Of a stretch of 64,000 nt of DNA, positions 27,501 through 39,500 are shown piece by piece (position 1 is the first letter of the stretch; each line of letters starts with the position of its first letter). The notes under the pieces were generated by a model. It was given only the letters and a program-made list of their open reading frames with translations. It had not been told where the DNA came from and did no database searches. Both the position numbers and the translations under genes were made by a program. The DNA is from Gordius sp. MW1. Lineage: Eukaryota > Nematomorpha > Gordioida > Gordea > Gordiidae. The DNA is taken from positions 17,418,575 through 17,482,574 of the forward strand of contig OZ038533.1 in NCBI GenBank assembly GCA_964036665.1, given 5' to 3'.

Positions 27501-30500
27501 TGTAGTAAAAACGACTGGGTTTTGGTTGCACGGGTCTGGTTTTCAAATTTCGACTATGCCTAATGGTCGACTAAGAAAAATAGACCAATAAATGTTTGAT
27601 GTGTTTTTGTTTAGTCGACTGGTCGACAATTGGTCTATTTCTCAGATTTCGACTCAGTCTAATGGTCGATTAAGAAAAATAAACCAAAAAATCTGTGGTC
27701 TGTTTTTGTTTAGTCGACTGGTCGACAATTGGTCTATTTCTCAGATTTCGACTCAGTCTAATGGTCGACTAAGAAAAATAGACCAATAAATGTTTGATGT
27801 GTTTTTGTTTAGTCGACTGGTCGACAATTGGTCTATTTCTCAGATTTCGACTCAGTCTAATGGTCGATTAAGAAAAATAAACCAATAAATCTGTGGTCTG
27901 TTTGTTTAGTCGACTAAAACCAAAGGTCGACCAAACAAAACCCAGCCGTTCTTACAACCTTCTTTGGCCTTCGAAAATTGTTTTCATAATTCAGTGAAAC
28001 AAATCTATAGTACATTCTAAATTGTGGCAATTTTCTAATTTTCCTCATAATTTATTTTTTTTTAGCAATTTATCGTTTTTTGCTTAAAAATACGCTAAAT
28101 TTGATTGATTTATTTTTTTTCAGAATGATATTCAGATTATCAACATAATGGATATTGATCCGGTCGTGATAGTTTTGCAAACCAAAACTAAACCGAAAAA
28201 ACTCACTTTTACAATTGACGATGGCTCAAAGTGACTATTTCATTTTTTGCCTTTTTTTCATCTACTATACTGTTAAATTTAGTTTTAAATTATAATATCA
28301 TAAAATTTATATCTTTTATGGCATATCGTTTTATGTTTTTTTATTACTATCAATAACACAGGTCCACAAATATTGACTTTAATTCCCTCCCGTTATCTCA
28401 CAAATAATTTAAGAGAGGGTTTTAGTTTTTGACCATAACCTCCCGAACTTGAGATAGATGAGGTTTTCTAAGGTGCAAAAAATGGCCTTTTAAACCTTTA
28501 TTAAGGCTATATTCCCATTTTGGTTTATTTTTTAATTATATTTATATAGTTTATGTTTATATAATTTGAAATTTGACTCTTTAATAAACAGGCACGAATA
28601 TTTGCTAAAAGCACACGAAGATCTACAATTGGATCACAAAGTTCTGCAATTCAATCTTATGTCCGACAGGCTATTTTCTTCCCTATTCAACGACGAAACT
28701 CGGTACATATTTGCCATTTATACGTTTAATTTTTATTCTATCAAAAAAATCCAGAATTTTTATTTAAATGACAAACAGAAACTAGATGTACCTGTAAAAT
28801 TAAAAAATAACCTTTATATTCCAATTTGTTATAGACTTGTTGATAGAAGCGCACTCTATTTGAAACTCTATTTAGCTTAATAATTAAATCAAGCCCGTTA
28901 TAACCCTCTTTACATAAAACCCAAGTGCCTTATTATTAAGTAGGATGTCCCATTTTTTACCAGATTTACTTTAATATGCCTGAATTTTTGCATGAAAAAC
29001 CATCATTATACACATTTTTTAATCCTATATATATAACTTTGTTTTGTTAACTACAACTTTTCAACCAAACTGATTATAGAATTACTTAAATTTGAAAAAA
29101 GGAGGGTATATGAGCTAGACAGGCCCTACTTATTTTTGTGAACATTATACCTAAAAGTAAATATTCTTTCTCGAAGCAATGATAATTTTAAAAACATTCT
29201 TCCTTTTTTGTCCAAGCATGTGTCGTATGGTCGACCTTTAGTCGAATAAACCTAAATAAAGACCAATGCGAATAATAAACAGACCAAGTTTTGTCGACTA
29301 CAACCAAAGGTCGACCAAGTAAAACCCAGCCCTTTTTACAACACACTAGTTCAAGCCTTTCGATTTGTTTGTCAACGTTTTCAAGGTATTCCACCCTGAT
29401 CAAATCTTACCAAGTCATCCCCATTTCAGATCGGGCCGGGTTGATTCAAATGGTAAGGGGGACGGGCAAACACATTTTACCCTTGTACGGTCTCTACAAA
29501 ACGTGGCTTCTCTCAAACGCGCCTCCAGCAGTTATTCATTCTTCGGCTCCTATACTGGAGCAAATCCCTCCCGATCATTCTGGTTCCGAAGAACGCCTTT
29601 CGAACCCCAGCCTTCCCGACCTCGGGTCCGATTACAATCGTAATTTTCCGGCATTCGAATCAGCTGTTACCGGCCCGACCACTCCCGGGGTCGTGGGGGG
29701 CAAGGTGAGAAAGGCTGAAGTCCTTCAGCCGCGACAACCGATCGAAATGTACTACGAAAAATTGCAACCCGCTTTAGTGGTATGTTTGTTTTTGTATCTG
29801 TGCATGGGCGTAGACGAGGGGGGGGGGGGCAGGGAGGGGCTGCTGCCCCCATCTAAATCCAAAAATTTGTTGAAATTTATTAAAATTATGGCTAAAATCT
29901 CAAAAAATGTTCATTTTGCCCCTCCCTAAATCATTATTGCCCCCCGTTTAACTCCAATGCTGGCTACGCCCATGTATCTATGTATTCGATATTTAAAAGA
30001 TAAGCTTTGAACGGCAAGCTAAGAATGAGTTCCATAAAACATTTTTAGTGGATCTCGGTCTAGGGTAGACAGAGGTTAGGTGTTCTTTTGTTAGTTTTGA
30101 GCAATTATACTGCTATATTTCATGTACTTGACTTTTAAAAATATTACGATGACATATATAACTAAACGTTAAAGGTACTTGATTTATATATTTATTTACA
30201 GAAGTTGGGATTACGATTAGCTAAGATAATTGAATTTTTGAGATGTTCTTGTATTACTTTTGTCTTTAAATTTTAGAAAAAACGAAATAACATGATGTAG
30301 CCAAAAAATGATATTATTGTTGATATATTTTAAAATTTTAATTGGCCAAAACTCGTAAAATAATTTAAACTTTTAGGAAGCGGGTCTTATGAATAAAGAT
30401 GTCGTAAGCACCTCATCCCCAGTGCCCCCCTCTTCAAAACAAGCTGCTAATGCATTAACAGCTGATCGTTCAAGCTGGCCCGCAAACCTTTTGAACTCGG

Positions 30501-33500
30501 TCTACCAAGAGCTACTGGCCCAAACTCCAGCTGACGGCTATCTGTTATGGAACGAACTGGCGTCACAAGGATCTTCAAATGACACCATTGAGCGCACGTT
30601 CGCCCTTACTACGGCACTTAACTCACTCGTCGGCTATTTACTGGGGTTAGGCGATAGGCATTTGGGCAATTTACTCGTCGATTTTTCCACTGGTTCGTTG
30701 ATTCACATCGATTTCAACGTCTGTTTCGAGCGTGGAAAATATTTAAAAGTCCCAGAAAACGTGCCCTTTCGCATGACTCCGATCATTGAAATGGCTCTAG
30801 GTCCGCTCAATGGAGTCGAAGTTAGTTTGGCTATTATTTATTTGATTTAGTAGTTTAAGGTTATCATATGTTTTAATAAATGATATTAAAATTGCTCAAT
30901 TGACTACGTAAAATTGAGGATAATTTTTTAATATAAGATGGTATATATGAATTCTTGTTTTTGGCTCTGTTACTCTTTTCCCCTGTATACATTATCATAG
31001 GTGTTGGAAATAAGCTTGGATCTGATAAGTGCTTGATTAAAGGAGAAGTGCGAACTCATTTTTAAGTTAACGGAAAAATTTTAGATATTGGAGCTTACAC
31101 ATTTAAAATTTCGAAAGTTTTTTGTGCACTTTTTGCAAAGAAATAATGTATAACATCCGGATTAGGCACTACATTAAACTGGCTGATTGATTCTATAATT
31201 TATATGAACAAAATAATAACCTATAAAGCGTAACTAAATGTATTCTTTAATATTAGTGATGTACGCAAGGTAAAGAGAATATATAAATATTTAAGACTCA
31301 TGTAACGGATGCATTGATCGAATTTTGATTATTTTTTCAATATTATTTTAGGGCACATTTCGAGAAACTGTTTACGAGGGTATGCGGGCGTTACGTCAAA
31401 ATTGTGAAATATTGCGAGCTTATTCCTCTTGGCTCCTGCTCGACCCCCCACCCGAATGGTATCAGGATAGCGGGGCTGGTAAATTTGGTCGCGATTCGTC
31501 TTCCACCGGTCAAGTCGACAAAGAAAACGCTTTGTTAGACACCCTGGCCCGTTACTTTTTACCGACCTTGCCCGAATTTAAGCCTAGCTCTTCTGGCCCC
31601 GCCTGTAAAATTCAGAAATGCAACGGTGCTTATTGGCTTAGCGAGTTGAAAGATAGCTGTACCGTGGCGTTCAATCACTTGATTGGAAAACATGGAACCA
31701 AATGGCAATTTAACGAGTAGCGTAAAATAAAAGATGTTCATATTTCTTTTTCTAGTTTAAAATACCAAATTATGTACACTTTTTTATATACGTTTCTTTA
31801 CAGATCAGTTCAGTATAAAAAATACAAGCTTATCATAGGGATTATATATGACGGCAATAAATTTAGACACTCTTAGATCTCTTTGGTGATTGATTAATAT
31901 TTTGATTAACCTTGAATTTTAAGATCGTTATGGTTTACAAAATCCATACTTTTTGTCGCATATATAAATTTGTTACTATATGGTACCTTTTTATATACGA
32001 CACGAGTGTTGGGGGGGGGGGGGGGTGGAGGGCGGTTAAAGCTAAGATATTTTCTAACAATTGTAGCATAAAGTGTGTTTCTTGTCTATCTAATATAAAC
32101 TATATGAAAGACTCAACGCTAAATTGCCTCCAGGACATATATTGTAAAAAAGTTAAGTTTTATTATTATTCGTAGAAAAATTTAAACTCTACTATCGCTT
32201 ACATATGATTTTTGTTCCTAAACCCATCCGATAACTTCATATCTATTTTTGATCGGTAGTTAAAATAAACTTTCCTCGACTTAGGCTCGCCCAAATAAAA
32301 TAAGCTCCGGGCTTTGCTTAATATTGCGAAACATTTTGTCTGAAACGTAGTGTTTTATTTCATTTCAGGAACAAAATTTTGGAGACTTTGGCCCATTTGG
32401 TGGATAATTTAAAGGGCAGCGATTTGATTTCCTCCATAATGGCAAAGCATGGTAAGCAATGGAAAAATTACAAAAATCAAGGAGAAAGGATCAAGAATCA
32501 TCCTATCAAGGAACCAGTTGAAAATCCATTTGCCTCAGAGTGGAATGATATAATTATCAAATGTCGAAACTATGAAGAAAACTTGCAAAATTACAAAGTA
32601 TATATTACATTGGATACATTTAAAGAAGTTTTTTTAAGATTATTTAATTATTGTAATCATTTTAATTTTTATGTATATTACTTAATTCATTTTGTAATGT
32701 ATTGTTTTTGTGATACTTTACACTCGTTAGAAAACGTTAAATAACTCAAACTTGGAACTTTTAAAGAAACTAGAGGAACGAATCCTTAATGAAGATAACA
32801 ATTTTCACGATTATTCCAAGGAATTAATTCAACTTTTAAAGCCTATCTTGCCCACATATACTTTGGTATAACTTCTTTTTTATTAGTTTTTTTCCAATTT
32901 TTAAATTTATATGCCTACCATAAAAGATGTACAAAGTAGTGTTGTAAAAACGGCTGGGTTTTTTATGGTCGATAGTCGACCTCTAAACTTAATCGAAATA
33001 ACGAGTCAGATTCGACCTCCGTCTTGGTTGAGCCAAAGATCGACGATTTAAACCCCAACCGTTTTTACAACTAGTACAAAGATGTTCTACTCACAATTCA
33101 TAAGAATAAGAAAACGGAAGACATCTATGATTTTTTAAGGTTTTCATATAGCATATATAACTTTTTAATATATAATTGCTTTTAAATAGGGTTTATAATT
33201 AATATTTTTCTTTCACTATTCTTAATAATTAAAATGTTAATATGGAGGTTATCTTATATGCCCTAATATAGCCTAAAGTAATTACAATTCTATTATGATT
33301 GTTTTTCAAGTACTTTGAGAGATTGATATCCTCGAACCCGCTCTACAAACTTAGCCAATACATGCTTGATACGCCTAATGGAGAAAAACTAACTAACGAC
33401 CGGTAAAATTTATAATATTAACCCCTCTCCCCCCCCCCCCCCCCCCCCCTTCTTTCTAAAAAATATTACATTTATATAACGGTTTTTTCGTTATTTTATT

Positions 33501-36500
33501 TTTAAAAGACTCCAGGATTTTGGAGATTTGTTAAAAATTAGCGAGGCCTCGAAGAAACCAGACGTATCCACACTTGCGTCTACATGGTCTTACATTACTA
33601 AGGCCCAACAAGAGGTATTTCAACACTAGAGCTTAAATGTTTAGACCCATGTGTTTTGTATTTATTAATTGCCATGCGATTCATAAGCCAACCTTAGTGT
33701 TTTAAAAAGGGCTAAGTTTTGTTTGGTCGACCTTTAGTTTTAGTCGACTAAACGTCAATCAAACCTTTGGCCTGTTTATGCGACAACAAAAATAGACCAA
33801 AAAATCATTGGTCTGTGAATGTTTAATCGACTAAAACTAAAGGTTGACTAAACAAAACTCAGCCGTTTTTACAACACTAGCTAACCCCCTCCCCTCCCAG
33901 GCATAATGTCCACTTGTGCGCAACGCTAAAATCATTTATTTATATCTATGTTTGGTTTATTTTATTTATACAGAAATGTTGACTTTATATTAATATACAA
34001 AGCTTTTTAATCTATTTGAGATTTAATGTTTATCTAGTGCATAGAACTGGTGACGTTGACACATGGCCAAAACTATCATTTGGATGCTATAGGTACAAAA
34101 TGTCAGCTTTTTTATGCCCCTTTAAATCGTTTTTATAAAATATCATGTTTATCATGTAAAATGTGTATTAATAACTATTTAAAGTTTTATAAAATAATTT
34201 AATGTTCGTAAACTAGAATTTGTATTTTGAAATTTTTTTACATGTTAGTCCTAGAAATTATTGATGTTACTCAATCGCTCGACAAATCTATAGCCTTATG
34301 GGACGATACTAATTCTAAGGTTATTTTTACACATATATGTTTCCAAATATTAATATTTTTATTTCGAAATTATTGGTTATCTAATTGCGATTTCTACTTA
34401 AAAGATTCAGCCTCAAGTCAATGGGATTAAATTGTTGAAAGAGGCCGAACAATTATCCTCGCTCAGTAAACTAATTCAGGTAAATTAATATCTAAATTTC
34501 AAGTGTAAAAATTATATTTTTTTTGCAAAGTCTTGCAAGTATTTTAGAAAAAAATTAAAACTAAATATCTCATTTTTTAGGATTTCGTGGTAAAATTTGC
34601 AACCAAGGACCTAGAAGAGTTACTATTACAGTTTTTGAGATCTCCTGTAGCGCTCAAGGATGCTTTTAAACTGTTTATTAAAGAAATTTTTGGGCAGCAA
34701 ATTGTTTTGCAGTCCAATGTGTTTTCTGCTGATAATATATATGCGAATTTAAAAGCACGTTTTATTCATATCGTGGAAACTAAACATGAAGGTTAATTAG
34801 TTTTTCATTTTCCTAAAAATGTTTCATAAAATTTTATATACTTTTAGTGATATATTATAGAATTAGAATTTAAGCGCATTATAAAAGAATCGTATTTATA
34901 AGTTTATCATTTTAAAATATTTGTGTTTAGATGTTTTTAAGCATATTTTTTTGAGTAACACTATATGTATGTAGCATCAATATATATAGTATCGTTTTGT
35001 TTGCATAAAAGGTCCATCTCTTCAATTTGTAAGTTTGCTTGAAAATTTTGAACATTTTGACGTTACATTGGAAACTTTGTTGAATTCAATGTTGGGTGTG
35101 CGTGGATTCAAAGATACAACAATTTCTATCAAAAATTCATGGATGTCCGATAAGGTTATTAAAGTTATTTGTATTAAATTATGATATTTTATCTGAAATT
35201 GGTAATTGCTTATTTAATTTAAATGTTTAATTTAATCACAAAAAAATTATATGAGCTTTTATACTATTGTTAATGTTGTGTTTTTGGAAGAATATTAGGA
35301 TTTGCTAAAATATGCGCCATAATTAAACAACGATAAATGTTTTTAAAGGGGTTATTAGTTATACACTTTTTTTATAAACATTATTAGCCCTTTCTTTTAC
35401 ACGTGATTATTTAGAAAAACCTATTTCTGCTGAGACTATGTACTATAAAAGCAATTGTTGAAGATATTTCCCAGTCTATTAACGACGACTTTTATATAGG
35501 TATTGTAACTTTATTTTTTATTTTTTCATCAGCAATTTTTACAAATACAATAGATATTATTGAGATTTATGGCCGATTAATCAGAAATCACTTTTTGCCC
35601 TATTGTCGTCGATACATCAACTTTATGGTAAGTCTTATAATGCTTTTTGCCGTACATTTTCACTTTTGGTGAGAATTAATTGAATCTAAATTTGCCGAAA
35701 TTGATATTTTATTATGGATTTTGATTAATTTATTTATCGTATTAGGTGGATCCAATCGAAAAAATAATTGCGGATGAAATCAAAAATGTATACAAGAAAT
35801 TAGATTTAATACTAAATAACGACCACGAATTTTTTAACGCCTCAGACAACACAAATGTTTATGGTATTTATTAACCCTCTTTGATAAAAATATCATATTT
35901 TTAAGGTCAAGATTCTGGTCCTAATATTTCTATAGCCAACCATAATTCAAGGTATTTGTTAAAATTCGTTTAAAATCCTATAAAAAATTATCATTAGAAC
36001 TAAAACTGTAAATGAAGATTTGTCAAAATCATTAAGTGAAATTATTGTTGAATACACCAATTTCGTAATGCGTCGCGAAGGTATTTCTGTGCAACTTGAG
36101 ATTGATTGGGCGGCCCAAACTTTACTTGCCTCGAACGATAAAAATTTGGATTCTCTGAAAAGCGTATGCAATTTATAAATGATTTTTCCAAATATTACCT
36201 CATGCTCACGAAATACTTTTATAGGTGATAACTCGAGTGAAATGCGAAATAAATTGGGAAAATAAGGATGTTCCAACTTTAAATAAGGACGAAAAGGTAA
36301 TTTTGTTATATATATTTTATAAAAATATCATAATTTGATTAGGATCCCCAAACAACTTTGGAATTTTTAGTGTACCTATCAAAAGTTTTGATAATTTTTG
36401 ATAGTACAATTTCCCTTTCGTCTACGGAATTTCAATCGGAATTTTGTCAAGTCTTTTTAAAGTAAACTTTTTTCTTAACAATATATCATTGATATTATTA

Positions 36501-39500
36501 AAAATAACTAGTTCAATTTTTGATGTTTTAATTGTTATGCAATTTATGGGCTAGTTTTTGGTTGTCCGTCCTGTCCTGTCCAACTTGTAATTTTTCAATA
36601 ATTGCCGTGGAAACTTACACGGGTTTTTAATACCTATGGACTTATGCTTCTGTAAAAAACTTTTATTTTGCTTCCGCAAATACGCTAGCTAATGACCGCT
36701 GATTGGCATTAATTTTTTTCGACCTCGCCCGACCCCAAATTTCATTATTGTTTTCGTGCCCGACTGATTACCTTTTTTATCAATGGATCAATGACATATT
36801 TTAGATTCAAAGAAGCTTTTTTAAAAGCGAAAGATCTGCCCAATGGAGAAATTTTGGATACATCTATTCCTATAAAGCGAAATGAGTTTCCAAACTTAGC
36901 AAAAGGCACCTACAAGGACAAATTAAATGATAATTTTAACGGAAGTGGGATGATGGATTATCTGGAAGGATTTAAAGTAATTTTCACATAATTTTTCAAG
37001 TTTTTAAAATTAAATTTTGGAAAATCGTGTATAGATAAAGTTGCGACAAACTTTGGTTGACCTTCAAAATCATATCTTCTCCCAAATCCAAATCGTCAGT
37101 ACCCTCAATCATAGTTTTAAGCAATTCAACAAGGTATCACGCTAAAACGATTTACATTGTTTAAACTGTAAATCATTACTCCGTTTATTATTTTATATGT
37201 TGTTGGGGTCAGCCTGACCCCAAACGAGTCTATATTAGTGTTGTAAAGATGGCTGGATTTTATCTGGCCGACCTTTAGTTTTAGCCGACTAAGCATAGGC
37301 ATGCCAAAGGTTTATTGGTCTGTCTTTATTAGTCGGCCTCTGAGCTTAGTCGTTAGTCAAACCAAGTGTCCCGTTTTTTACCACTAGTTTATATCAAAAT
37401 TATTTTTAGCTATAAGGTTTTCATTCAACTTTATTTATTTTGTTGTTATTATTTTATTTATCTGACGATGTCCTTTAAAAGGGCCAAATATTAAAGTAAT
37501 CATAATTATTTTTAATACCCTGAAAGACTCCCAATAAATCCATACAAAATTAAGGTTTTATTATGAAATAGGGTTATGTCAACTATACCCATTTACATGG
37601 TTAATTTCATTTTAAATATAAAATATTATCTTAACAACTTTAATTTGGTGCACATTTTATATTTAGAAAAATACTAATTTAAAAATAATAGACAAAGGAG
37701 GAAATTTAATTAGCAAGACAAGTCCTTCTCCTAGACAATATTTATGACATCCAATTGATATTATATTTATAACCATGGGCGTAGCCAGGATTGCAACTAG
37801 AGGGGGGGGGCAAATATGCTTAAGGTAGGGGCAGAATGAGAATTTTTTGAGATATAAGCCTATTATATTACATTTTTCGGTATTTTGGAATTAGAGGGGG
37901 GCAGCCGTCCCTCCCTGCCACCCCCTGGCTACGCCCATGTTTATACTTTTTGTCTAAAAAAATATTTTTCTGCAGTTGAAATTGCGGATGGTAGATCTCG
38001 GAGAATTATTTAAAAATTCTACAGTGCTAAAAATCCTTGCACTTTTGGAAAGATCGATGTGGGTATACGGAGTTTGTATGGATTTTTACAAGAGCCATTT
38101 TACTTCACTCGATTCTGATTGTTCCCTTCTAGTGTCTCAACTCAAGCAAGCTTCCAACGCCTTAACAACTTGCAACGGTATGTTTTTAAAATATACATAT
38201 TACTTTATAAAAAATTATATTACTGGCATCTTTTATCATTGCTTACAGATAGTGTTGTAAAAACGGCTTGGTTTTTTTGATCAATCTTTATCTAAACTTA
38301 GTCGAAATTTGAGAAATAGTTCAGACTCGACCGTTAGTGTTAGTTGAACCAAGGGTTGACCAAATAAAACCCACCCGTTTTAACAACACTACTTACAGAG
38401 AACATTTTATATTGATCAGTGTTTATACAACAGTTTTTCCTTTACTTTTGCACTTCTTGGCTCTCCTCCCGCACACTGGTAGGTGAGGAAAGCTATGATT
38501 GATCACCCTTTTCTCTCCTTCTAATGTGCAGGAAGGAGTTAAGAAGTGCAAGAGTAACTCGTAGTTTTCAACCTTTAAATTGATACTCGTTTTAAAACGA
38601 ACACGGTTTTGTAAATTCTGAACCGAAGATCCTTTAATTGTTTTTTCCTCGATATATATGCATAGACTACATAGATTGCTCATGTCATTTGTTTCATATG
38701 GTAAAATTTGTGCCACTAAATTCACCATTTTAAATTTAACTTGCTCCCATGTCTTTCTGCAAGGTGCCCCATTGTTAAAACAGAAAAGTTAATTTACATT
38801 CCTCAATTATTTTATCAAATGCAGATGGCACCAAATTGCATAAAAAACCTCACATCATAACAGTATTTTTACTTTTAATTTTTATGAATTCAGTAAATGA
38901 TATATATTGTAAAATGCTGTTTGTAATGTTAACTAGTTCTGTATTTTTTATTACGTTTTAAAAAGAGTTAAAATAACCAAAATGACTATTTTTAATCTGT
39001 CCTTCCCTTATTTGTGCACATTAAAATGGCGAAATTACACTTATTTAAGCTTTATGAACAGTCTATCTAGTCTATGTATATTTTATGCTTGAAAATAATC
39101 GTCAAAAATAATAGTAAATACACGGTTTAAAAATTGCCAAATTTATATAGGTCCAGGCAACAGATTGTATGGGAGAAGTCCGGAACGGGTTAAGGTGGTG
39201 CCTAAACATAGGCGTAAACGCAATCAATCTTGTGATTCCAAGTCGCATAAAATTAGTGAAGAAGAAGGCGGCAAGAAAATTATTTTAGCTCGTAAAAGCG
39301 TTTTGTCTAATGTCATCATCTCTCAGCAACCCAACGATTCCAGGACCGCGATCGATGAAAATTACCTTGGTCCCCCCTTTGACTTGCCCCAATTTTTGTT
39401 GGTACAATTCCCGATCGCGAAGCTTAAGATCTCAAAAAATGCGAAAATGTTGCGAGACGCCTTGTCTTTGTAAGTCAATCATATTTTATGCGAAGATGTG

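Noticed and set aside
29188-29403. Open frame of 71 codons on the minus strand
   Set aside because: It overlaps MITE-A copy g and exon 33 in antisense and has no coding features of its own.
31714-31719. In-frame TAG at the end of exon 35 as the SMG1 stop
   Set aside because: A donor at 31717 precedes completion of the stop, and the phase joins exon 36. The family has a long C-terminal insertion and a FATC end that are found downstream.
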